Positions 37,701-49,700 of a DNA stretch of 64,000 bases are shown here, piece after piece. This DNA is from Nageia nagi (Eukaryota > Pinophyta). A program made the translations under genes and the position numbers. Location of the stretch: contig JBITNC010000001.1 of assembly GCA_050084985.1 (NCBI GenBank), positions 171,988,001 through 172,052,000 of the forward strand, given 5' to 3'. Each line of letters starts with the position of its first letter. Position 1 is the stretch's first letter. Below the pieces are notes generated by a model, which saw only the letters and a list, made by a program, of their open reading frames with translations, made no database searches and was not told the origin of the DNA.

Positions 37701-40700
37701 TTGGTTATTTTATGGATTATTACATGATGCTACTAACACATTACTTGCTATGTGTTAGTCCTTTTAAATTATGATTAACAAGTTGCAATTTTTTTACTAA
37801 TCCTCTATGTTACTTGCAATTTTTAAATTGCTATAATTCTTTTAAAAAGGGTTAGTATACAAAAATTGTATTTTTTTACATATTATATTGGAATTAAATG
37901 TATGTGTTGGTTCAATTTATCACAACATTTGCTTAAATACCAATATATGATGAAAATTGCAATATATACTAACATTCTTTATGTTATTACTATTTGCTTA
38001 AAAATAGTAATATATTATTGTGAAATTTCTCATATATATACTACCATTTTTTATGTTAGTGGTATTTTTTTTATTGGTGAGGCATGAACATTTACAAAAA
38101 TGAGAGGAGGATAATTTTTTTTGTTCTACTACAAATTTTTAAATGAGGGCACAATAATATTTATATACATTTTTTGTATATACAAAAACAAGGGAAAGGT
38201 ATTTAAAAAAAATCAAATAAGTTTTTTTTTTTAATTATCAATCTATAAATAAATAAAACCATTCTAAAATTATTATTTGGGGGGGGTCGAATAAAACGGA
38301 TACATTAAATGGCGCACGCGAATTGTTTAACAAGATGCAGCCATCGTTCCATGCAATGATTGCAGGATATGCCCAACACGGCAGCGAATTGTTTGCAACG
38401 ATGCATGCTGCAGACAGAGTTCCATGGACTGTAAATGATCGCAGGATATGCACCAGACGGATACGTTGAAACGGTCAGCGACTTGTTTGACACCACGCAA
38501 GATGCAGACCGAGTTCCATGGACTGCACTGCTCGCAGGATATGCACGCGAGTTGTTTGACGCGATGCACGATGCAGACACCGTTTCATGGACTGCACTGC
38601 TCGCTCGATATGCACAAAACGGCTACGTTGCAAGGCTCCGCGCCCTGTTTGCAAAATGCAAAATGTAGAAACGTAGACTTGTTTGACAAGATGCTCATCT
38701 CGCTACAGTCTCGTTCACTGCGATGATCGCAGGCTATGCACAAAACGGATACGTTGCGAGGACCTGCCATGGCCGCCTTCTCACCGTAGCCACCACATCC
38801 CTAGCCTTCCGAGCCAAGAATCCAGCGTTGTTTCTCTACTTCTGCTCTGGGTGGGTAATTTATTTATGGATAACAACTCACCTTGACTTGGTCGCCTCTG
38901 CCGCCTCCGCCCGCGCTTATGCCGCCCCGACGATCTGCGCTGGCACACCCCCTACCCACGCGACTTACCACCTCCTCGCCGACTTTGGCCCCTAGGAGAC
39001 TTTGGTCTCCCCTGCCACCCCTGCCCAGCCTCTCCCCCTCCACGTGGCTTCCCTTGGCCCTTCCAATTTTTTTTGTCAAACTATAGTTGTTGAGCCTTAA
39101 TTTTTTTTTACCCACTACAAATTTGATTTGATTTTTTCTTTAAAGTCTAGGTCAAATTAAATATTTAAGGGATTTTTCCTACAACCCTATGATATTTTTA
39201 AGTAAACAAAGGCTATATTTACTTAAAATACATACTTCCAAGACCCTTTTTAGGGATAACCCCTTAAGTGAAAAGTAGGGAGGAATCATACTTAAACAAA
39301 ATTTTTAGCATCCAAGTTTTTAGCACTTTAAGTAAAAACGGGGGGGAATTTTTTATAATTTTTTACTTAAATCTTTATGAATCTTGCATGCTAATTATAA
39401 TGCATGCCTCTTAACCTTGTTAGGAATCAAGCATGCTTAGTACTTAAAATTTTAAGTTAAATAATGCATGATGCATGTTTATTACTTAATTTTTAAGTCA
39501 TGGAATAATACATGTTTAAGTTATAGATTAATGCTAAGTAGGACTTAGCCTTTGTAAAATTCATTATTTTTGAACTTGAGCAAAAATATGAAAAATGTAA
39601 AAGTCCTTTAGGGGTTAGTACAAAACCCATTGGACTCTTAAGGTTTCAAGTTCGTGTGGATGGAGTATTTTTCATTTTACTTTATATTTTTGCACATTTG
39701 CTTTATACTTGCAAATACGCAAAATATTGAAAGTAACCCCTAAAATGAACACATCCGCACGTATTTTTCCACAACATGACTTGTTTGGGGAGCCACGAGG
39801 TGAGGACAGGGCAGACTGGAGCCTTTTTAGTCCGAAGACCCAAGTGGTGGTAAGTCCGTCTTAATTGCCCCTAAGACCTCTGTTGGATTGGACATAACTC
39901 TATTAGGTGGACAGGCATGTGTGTAGTGATACCACATGTCCGCACGTCCATTCAGGGATTATCCTGATAACCTAGGAGGAAAACTGAAAACCTTAATCAA
40001 GATAATTAAAATGGCCGGTCCAAGATACGTCGGATCCTTGGAAAATAGTTAGTACTTCTCCTTGTGAGAGTATATTACTGACCAAGGTGAACTGGTTGAG
40101 GACTGGTAGTACCTGGGCTCCACCTTGCGGGCATCCAGGTGAAGGCCTAATTCTATACAAGAAAACAACCTCAACTTTATCCTTCTACGGATCGTGGTTT
40201 ATAAGTTTGCACATGTGGGACATGTTTGCTTATTAGATGTTTTATATGAATAGATGGAAAATTGTAAAAGTTTGCATTCTTATTGCATATTTACTCTTTT
40301 TTGTAGCAATGGTTGAAACCTTCGTTCCCAAGCATATACTCGACGGTTCCAACTTTGGAATATGGGAACCTCGTATGAAAGCCGAGTTACAAGCAAGGAA
40401 GCTGTGGCAGACAGTTAATGAAGACTTGGTCGCTCCTACTGATGAGAAGGCTCTTGAAGTATACAACTCAAAGAATGAGTTAGCAACTTCAATGATTTAT
40501 CGTGCAGTTTCAGATGATGTCCTTCTCATGATCACTTCTTCAACATCAGCAAAGGAAGCTTGGGATAGGCTAAAGAAAATTTACCTTGGGTCAAAATTTT
40601 CAAGGAGGTTCACCATTCTACAAAAGTTGTTGCAATATCGTCAAGGTGAAGATGAAAGTGCCTCTATCTACTTGAACAAAATCATTGACCTCAGGACACA

Positions 40701-43700
40701 ACTGGTTGGTTGTGGGTGCAATTGGATCAATGATGAGTTCATGGTCTTCATCATTCTTCAAAGCCTTACTACAAAGTTCAGTAACTTTATCACGGTTATG
40801 GAAACAAGGCTTGATGATGAAGAAGATGTCATCTCACTTGATAACCTTTCTAGACTCCTTCTGAAGCATGAGGAAACTTTGAACAAGAAAATGTTGAACC
40901 TTTCTCCAAAGGAAAATAGCATTGCTCTAGGAGCAACCAAAACTCCTTTCAAGAAAAAGTTCAAACATTATAAATTCAAAGATAACAAGTCCTCATCTAC
41001 CTTCAGGAAGTATGACAAAAAGGGCAACAATAATGGCAACTTCAGGCAAAGGAATGACAAAGCTGGATCAAGCAATCCAACACCTCAGGAAAAGTTTGAT
41101 GGAAATTGTAACTTTTGTGGCATCTTTGGGCACAAAGAGTATGATTGTCGCAAAAAGAAATTTGCTCAAAAAGGCAAGGGAAATGCAAATGTGAGAAATT
41201 TCAATAATAGAAAGAAGAACAAGCATACTGCTACTGTTGCCTACTACTCAATGATTCAAACTATTTCAAATGATTGGATTGTTGATTCAGGATGCACTAA
41301 TCACATGTGTTATGAAAAGGATAAGTTTGAAAACTTTCATAAGTACAAGAAGGATGCAGTTGTGATAGGTGATAATACAGTCCTTGATGTTCAAGGAATA
41401 GGGAGTGTGAAGATTCATGGAAAGACTCTTGATAATGTCTTTTACGTGCCCAAACTAAGGATGAATCTTATCTCCGTAATTCAGATTACAAGAAAAGGAT
41501 ACTCATTTGAGTTTACCTCACACTCCTGGTGTGTTAAGAAAGGACTTGCCACCTTCATGAAAGGATCAGTAAAGGATGACCTTTATATTGTGGATCAAGT
41601 TCCTTCAAAAATGTGTCTTGCTACCAATGTTTGTTCAAAGGGTAATCTTTGGCATCAACGATTAGGGCACCTTAACCACAAGAGTATTCAAGCTATGAAA
41701 ACTCAAGAACTTGTGGAAGGTTTACCTAATATTTCACCCACAATTGGTCTTTGTGAAAGGTGCATTCTAGGAAAGATGAATAGGCAAAAGTTTGAAAAAG
41801 ATAAGGCAACTCAGGCTACTCGTCCTCTTCAGCTTGTGCATTCAGATTTGATGGGTCCATTTCAGACTAAGACTCTAGGGGGAGCTTCTTATGTTCTGAC
41901 CTTCATTGATGACTTCAGTAGGATGACATTTGGTTATCTACTCGAGCACAAGGATCAAACTTTTGACAGGTTTAAAGACTTCAAAGCACTTGTTGAAAAT
42001 CAAACTGATTTTAAGATCAAGATGCTAAGATCTGATAATGGGGGTGAGTATAATAGCAATGAGTTTAACGATTATTGTGTTAAACATGGGATCAAGCGGC
42101 AATTCACAATCCCTTACACCCCTCAGCAAAATGGAGTTGCTGAAAGGAAGAATCGAACCATTATGGAAATGGCAAGGTGCATGTTGGGTAACCTTCCTAG
42201 TTTCTTATGGGGTGAAGCTGTTCACACTGCTATTCACACCCTAAATAGGTGTCCTACTAAGGCAGTTGAAGGTAAAACTCCGTATGAAGCATGGACAGGA
42301 AAGAAACCTAACCTCTCACACTTTAGGGTCTTCGGTTGTGATGCATTTGCCTTCATTACCTCAGAGAAAAGAAAGAAGTTGGATAAAAGATCAGAAAAAT
42401 GCATCTTTGTGGGGTATGATAATCAACATAGAGGTTACAGGCTCTACTCCTCATCCCATAAAACAGTCTTTGTTTCTAGGGATGTCAAGTTCAATGAACT
42501 TCCTGAGGATACGACTTCTCATGCTGAGGTGTCTGATTCAGATGATTCTTCGCCTACACCTAACTGGTTGGATGATCATGTAGGGAAGTCACCACAAGAG
42601 CAAAATTCTCCAGCTCAGAGAATTACAAGGAGTATGACCTTGAATAACTCTTTATTTGCCAAAATTGATAATACAAATGAGCCATCAACCTTCAAAGAAG
42701 CTTCCAAGCAAGAGTGTTGGATGGAAGCTATGAAAGTTGAGTATGAGGCGCTCATGAAAAATGAAACTTGGGATTTGGTTCCTTATCCCAATGAGAAAAA
42801 TGTGATTGGAAATAAATGGATATACAAGGTCAAGTACAATTCTAATGGAAAAATTGAAAAATACAAAGCAAGGTTAGTGGCCAAAGGATTCGCTCAAAAA
42901 TATGGTATTGATTATGAGGAAACCTTTGCTCCTGTGGCCAAGATGCCTACTGTCAGGATAATCTTTGCTCTTTCTGCAGCTCAAGGATGGAAAGCTTTTC
43001 AACTTGATGTCAAAAGTGCATTTCTCAATGGTGACTTAGATGTTGAAATCTACATGAATCAACCAGAAGGATTTATTCCAGAAGGTAAAGAGTCTCTTGT
43101 GTGTAAGCTAAAGAAGTCTTTGTATGGACTTAAGCAAGCACCTAGAGCATGGTACAAGAAAATTTCAGGATTCTTTGCAGATATTGGTTTTTCCAAGTGC
43201 TTCTCTGACTCAGATCTCTATGTACTCAATCAAGGAAAAGACGTGGTCTTAATTCTCCTTTATGTGGATGATCTTCTCATAACTGGCAATAATATTGAAA
43301 TCATCCAAGAGGGCATATCCAAACTGAAGGCAACATTTGAAATGACTGATCTAGGTCTATTGCATTACTATCTTGGGATGCAAGTATACCAACACAAAGA
43401 TTGTACTTATCTTAATCAATCTAAGTATATATCAGACATCTTGCAAAAGTTTGGAATGGAGGAGTGTAAATATGCTGCAATACCTGTTTCTCCTGGAATC
43501 GTTGTATCTCTGAGCTCAGATTCTCAGTTGGCTGATGCTACAGCTTATAGGCAATTGATTGGTAGTCTTCTGTATCTGACTATCTCTCGACCTGATATTG
43601 CCTTTGCAGTGAATCTGATGGCACGATTCATGCAAAAACCATATGTTGAACACCTCAATGCTGTTAAGCAAATCTTGAGGTATGTGGCAGGGACAAAGGA

Positions 43701-46700
43701 TCTTGCTCTTAAGTATTCTAAAGTGCCCTCGATTGTTCTCTCAGGGTTCTCAGATTCTGATTATGGGGAGATAGAGATGACAGAAAGTCAACCTCTGCAT
43801 ATGTGTTCAGCATTGGTTCAGGTGCTATCTCTTGGGCTTCCAAGAAGCAACCTACTGTGACTCTTTCTACCACCGAAGCCGAATATCGAGCCATGTCTGT
43901 TGCCGTCCAAGACGCTATTTGGCTGAGGCATCTTCTGAATGAAATTGGGTATGAGCAAAATGGCCCATCTCTTATCTCTTCAGACAATCAATCGGCTATC
44001 TCTTTGGCTAAGAATTCTGTATTCCATCAGAGAACCAAACATGTGGAAATCCAAACCCATTTTATCAGGGAGAAGGTTCTAGATGACATCATACACTTGA
44101 AGTATTGTCCATCTACTGAAAACTCCGCTGATTTATTCACCAAGCCCCTTCCTGAAGCTCAGTTCAGCAAGCTTAGGGATTCTCTCGGGTTGGTGAAGTT
44201 GCCCTCAAGGGGGAGTGAAGTTTAAACTTTTGTTAGTGATGACAACTTCACCTCTAAGAGGCCTTTTTGATTGTACATTCTATACCTCCGTGGTAAGTTT
44301 GCTCTGCGTGAGAAACTTGTTGTACAATTGTTGTTATAGAGTGTTGATTATGATATACCTCCGTGGTAAGTTTGCTCTGTGTGACAAACTTGTTGTACAT
44401 TCTATACCTCCGTGGTAAGTTTGCTCTGCGTGACAAACTTGTTGTACATTTTTATACCTCCGTGGTAAGTTTGCTCTGCGTGACAAACTTGTTGTACATT
44501 TTATACCTCCATGGTAAGTTTGCTCTGCGTGAGAAACTTGTTGTACAATTTTTTGAACATATAATTAATATACCTCCGTGGTAAGTTCGCTCTGCGTGAG
44601 GAACTTGTTGTACATTCTATACCTCCGTGGTGAGTTTGCTCTACGTGAGAAACTCGTTGTACAATTTTTATGCTCTATTAAAAATCAACACATGTCTATA
44701 TACAACAGGTGACTATGAGTGATGGCTTGGCATCTCCATGATGACTTATAGTGCACCATTGATCAGTTATTTATAAGATGGCATTATTTGATTCTCTTAT
44801 TTGAATATATGATGCATCTAACTGATTTTGTTCATGAGTTGCTTGTAGCATGCAGGATCTTCTTCAGAAATGCAGGTTACTCACCTTGTGTAAACAAGCT
44901 CATGGAGACTCACATGTCAGCTTAAAGTTGATCGACTACTATGTACAGTGAAACCAGTTGTGGTTAATGATTGTATTGTAAACCATTTTTGTCAAATGGT
45001 AATGTAGTGAGTCTCATACTAGTTCTCAAAAAGATTCTCAAATATGTAAATGTTCTCATCTCCACTTGTATCTCTATGGAGGATAACTCTCTCTTACTCT
45101 CTCTTCTCTCTTCTACGCTCTATCCCAATATTGCATTAAGGGGGAGTGTTAGAATTTGTAATGAAATATTGTGAATATCTAAACTCCTTGTAAATTCAAT
45201 TAATCACTTAAAGGGTATGTAGATACCATAAGGGATTAATTGAATTCTTTAATATGTAGACTTTGACTTTACCAAGTGGTTAGTTGGTAGGTTAAAGTTA
45301 GGTGATACATTTATTGTAACCCTAACCTTACCCTTGGGTTAAAGGGAGGTTAGGGAGGTGCTCTCAAGCTATAAATAGAGGGCCTCTCCTCTTGTAACAT
45401 AACTAAGTTTTTGGAGTAAGATTACTCTACTAGTTGTGTGGGAGAGGAAGAGAATAGTTGTAAGAGGGGCATACTTGAGAATTGAGATACTAGTTGTGGA
45501 TGTACTCCCAAGGAGGGAAGAACCACATTACACTTGTGTTATCTTGTGTGAATGGTGTTAACTTGTGTATGATTGAGTTTCCTAGTCTTGGTCCTTGAGG
45601 ATTTGTTTAGATCTAGTCTAAATCCTTCACTAACAAATGGCTCAACTCCCTCTAAGGGAGAACAATGATGGTAGTTTCATGAAATATAAGGAATTCAAAT
45701 ACCCCTACTAAGCGAAGATCAATCAAGGATTTTTGTTTGGAGACAAATTCTGGAATCTTGTGCCTAAATAACTAAACCAGAAGCATCCAAAGTAACACTG
45801 ATTACTAGAAGAATGGGTTAAGTATGAAATTCAATTGCAATTCATGCAATTGGAGCTTCAAGGGGTTTGACTTGTTGCTAGAATAAAAGTAAAGTTAGTT
45901 GGAAGTCTTTTCTCTGACAAGATTGGATGATTTCAAAGGTAACTCACTATATGTCAAACTCAAATTTTAATCTCATAAATGTATATGGCCCCCAAAACTA
46001 GAGTAGGGAGCTAAGGTATGGGTAGTTATAGGTGATTTCAAGACAATTAGGAACAAGACCAAAGCATGATAAAATTCTCTAACATTATAAAAGGTTTACA
46101 ACTATGGGATGCAAAATTTGAATCATGTGTTTTCACATCAAACAGTAATACAAGCGGGAATAGTTTGATAATAGAAAAACTGGAGAGGTTTCTGCTATCA
46201 AAAAAGGGGCTAAAATAGGGCATCAGTGTAATAGTAAACACTCTCCCTAGAACATGCTACAATCATTGGGGAATAAGCTTGAAGTTAAACATCTTTGAAA
46301 TCAAAAGGAATCCTTATTTCAAGTATGATAGAATGTGGGATCATAAAAAGGGATTTAAGAAATAGTAAAAGAAGCATATACGAGTGCTGACTACAGTGGA
46401 AGAAATGATTTAGATAGTCATTCATCACACAACAACAAATGGAATAAGCATCAGCTGGACAACATTTTTTATCACAAAAAGATTTTGAAAGATAATTCAA
46501 GAAACTGCAAAAAAATGAAAACAATAAGAATGAGGAACAGAAATAAAGGGGAAAAGAAGTAAAGGAGACTTTATCCAAATACCACAATATTTTAAACATG
46601 GAGGAAATCCATTGGAAACAGATATAAAGAAAAACATAGTTGAAAGGAGACACAAATACTTAGTTCTTTCACAAATGTTCTATGACAAACAGATCCTCCA

Positions 46701-49700
46701 ACAGGATGAATAAATTAAAGCATGAGGATGGTGCATGAATGGAGGACCAAAAAGTCATTATAGAGATGGCTTTCTCATTCTTCAAGGGCATTTTGGTTAC
46801 CAAAACTTACCTTCATTTAAACAAGTAGCAATTGAAATAATTCAACTAATTATAGCTCAAGAGAACAACAAAATGTTAATGACTCCTAACATTGGAGAGG
46901 TAAAGTCAGTAAACATTTTAATTGTCCGACAGGTTAATATCATTAATGAAAAAGATAAGGCCCAATGGTCCGATAGGTTAATATCATTAAGGATACTCTA
47001 TTAATGGTAATAGATGAAGCTATCTCACAAAAGTTCATCCTCAAGAAGCTTATCCAAATATATATTACTTTGAAGTTTACAAACTAGTAAGCCATAATAT
47101 AGAACATAAAAAAATTTCAAAGGTAATGGCAAAGAAATTGAAAATGTTCTCCCAAAAGTAATAAATGAGGAACAAGGGAGCTTCATGGAAGGTAGATAGA
47201 TATTAGATGGTATAATAGAGACATCATGAAGCTCTACACTTAGTAGTACATACAAATAAACAAGCCATGTTTCTTAAGTTTCGGTTTTTAGCAAGATGGA
47301 TAAAAGCTTCGATATCAACAATTTCATATTCAATTTGTATCAATGGTGTTCCTAAGTATACCTTCCAAGCAAAAAAGGGACTTACACAAGGGGACCCATA
47401 TACCCTTGTTTGGAAGATCCATTGCCAAAGCAAAAGGAAATGATTGGTGGGAGTCAATATGCTCAAGCAATAACTCATATCACAAATGGTTTATTGATGA
47501 CACTTTGCTTGTAGGAAAGAAATACTTTAGTGAGGAAAAAGTTATTAATAACATTCTTTCAAATTATGAGGATAGTTATGGGCAAAAAATAAATAGAGAT
47601 AAATCCATAGCTTTCCTCATTCACACCCAGGATAGAATTAGATCAAGGATATGTAGAGGGCTCACCATCTTGGAAGCTAATTTGTCATCAATAGATTTAG
47701 GGCTCCAATCATTCTCAGGCAAGAATTCAAAGGTGTTATGGAAAGATTTGTGGAAAGATTTTAAAATAGATTGGGAGAGTTGAAAAGGAAATAGCTTACA
47801 TTGGCAGTAAAAATTTAGTTGCTAAAACAACTTTACAAGCAAACACAATTTATTTCTTGGTTTTATTACAGCTCCCAAGATCAATCAAGAAGGATATTAT
47901 CATGAGAGCTTTTTTGGAGTGGAACAGAGAAGCATAAGTAGTGGGCCTTGGTAAGCTAAGAATAAATTTGCAAACCATTGGGTGCAAGAGGACTTGGATT
48001 GCAGTCATTATCAATAATAATTAATAAATAAAGCTTTGATAAGAAAGATTATTTGGAAAATTTATAAGAAAGATAATAGACAATAGTAAAAAATTATAGT
48101 ATTTAAATATAGTGAGGAAGGCTCATCTACTTTTTAAATAGATAGTTACCATCTGGGTCAACAATTACGAGAGGATTAGCAGCAACATTGACAGTATGTG
48201 TCAAGTGTTAAGATGGAAAACAGGAGATCAAGGTAAAGTCTCTTTTCAGAAAGATAGTTGGGCAGCTGATAGGCCTTTAGCAAAATTTCAGTTACTAGGA
48301 TCTTGAAGAAAAATTTGGAGTAACAGTTAACAACTATATTCAGCAAGGAAAAAGAGAAATCAAGGTTTTGAAGGATGAGATATTTATAGTATTGTAGACA
48401 GCCAAACTAGAAAAGAATTGGAAGATGAAATTCAAAATGTTTTCAATAGAATTCTTCGCAGGACATGATGATTTAGGACATGAACTACACTGAAAAGTAT
48501 ACAGTACAATCAACAAGATGATTCTTTCAAGAAAAGCATGAGAAATCCAGAATTTGCATGAAAGTTTGTGAAAGGGGAGGTGTGCCAAAAGTTGAGTTCT
48601 TTATGTGGTTACTACAGCATAAGAGAATTTTTACATCAAATCAACTTATGAGAAAAAGATTTTAAAGTCATAATTGGTGTATCCTGGGCAAGCAAGAGGA
48701 AGAATCAATTGATCACCTACTTGGGATATGCAAAACAAGTAGGGAAGTTTGGCAGTTGTTTATGAGGAACTTTGGGATATAGATAGCAATGAATGGAAAT
48801 TCAAAGCAAAAAGCTTGCAAAAGATCATGGAGATTTGACCTAAGATTATATATTCAATGATTTGGATGGAACAGAATCAAAGGATATTTAAAAGAAAAAA
48901 TAAATCAATGAGTTGGATGGCAAAAAAGATAGCAACTTGCATTCAGGAGTAAATGCATCAAGTGGAAACTTGATTCCAAAACAAGTAGAAAAGGTTTTGA
49001 ATAAACTTCAATTTATGCTCAACATGAAACAGGAAAGTGGAAATTAAATTGTGACATGGCTTCAAAAGGGAAGCCCAGAAATGTAGTGGCAAGAGGAATA
49101 ATCCGTAAGAGTCAAGGGCAAATTTTAGATCACTTTGCAATCAATATTGATGTCCAAACTAACAATGAGAGTGAGACATTAGCATTATGGGAATTCCAAA
49201 AATATGTATACAAATAGGAATTCTAAAGATTTGGCAGAAAGAGATTCTTTGTTAATTGTCCAATTTAATTTAAAAGGAATGGACGAGGATGGAAGATACA
49301 ACCAACACTAGAAAACATGCAAGACATTAGCCAAAAGTTTCAAGATTTTACAATAACTCATATCAATAGGTTTGGTTATGCTGCAATAGACAGGATGGCA
49401 AATTTAGGACCAACAATTAACTTAGTTAAAATACTTCAACCCATGATGCAAACTAGTGTAGAAATGACCAATTTAGAAAAATAAGGAGTTCTGACAAACT
49501 TTTGGATTTTAATCCAAAATTGGGAGATTGTTTCATGTTTTCTTACAAATAGTATTGAAATGTCTGAATCCTTTTCACTCTCCATTTGTGGAGATGTCAT
49601 TATGTCTCTCTTCGAGGCAGAGATGCATTATACTTTTCTATGCAGAGAAGGGTAGGGGGCTTGAGCACAATATTTTTTATTCGTGTATCATTCTGTGTGT

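Larger units (their letters stand above)
37540..40308 (+). other. Copia 5' leader, 2.8 kb, with captured DNA and possible intron
   Basis: Much longer than a usual copia leader. It contains the PBS, AT-rich sequence, a GC-rich insert (about 38290-39066), and a more balanced part with stem-loop potential (39600-40190; for example acctgg...ccaggt at about 40109-40142). Upstream ATGs are many. A good donor (gtgag|gtaaat, 37666) and acceptor (ttttttgtag|caatgg, ending 40306) bracket nearly all of it, three bases before the likely gag ATG. Confidence 0.6.
37058..45629 (+). mobile_element. Ty1/copia LTR retrotransposon, 8572 bp, recent
   Basis: Two LTRs (482 and 483 bp), TG...CA ends, 5-bp target duplication, a primer-binding site for initiator tRNA-Met, gag-protease-integrase-RT-RNase H in copia order, and a purine tract AAGGGGGAG right before the 3' LTR. 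The element is long for copia because of a 2.8-kb leader and a 0.9-kb region after the coding part. One frame break separates RT from RNase H. It sits in LINE B, inside intron 5 of the host gene, and is transcribed (if at all) antisense to that gene. Confidence 0.97.

Noticed and set aside
38238-38770. Several minus-strand frames of 61-91 codons
   Set aside because: All are antisense to the PPR units, whose meaning is clear on the plus strand.
38864-39115. Pro-rich and Gly/Arg-rich frames on both strands
   Set aside because: GC-rich low-complexity sequence opens many frames at once; no domain and no start context.
39109-39117. 'cactacaaa' after the captured segment as a CACTA end
   Set aside because: Lies in the copia leader without subterminal repeats or an opposite end on the other side of the GC-rich segment.
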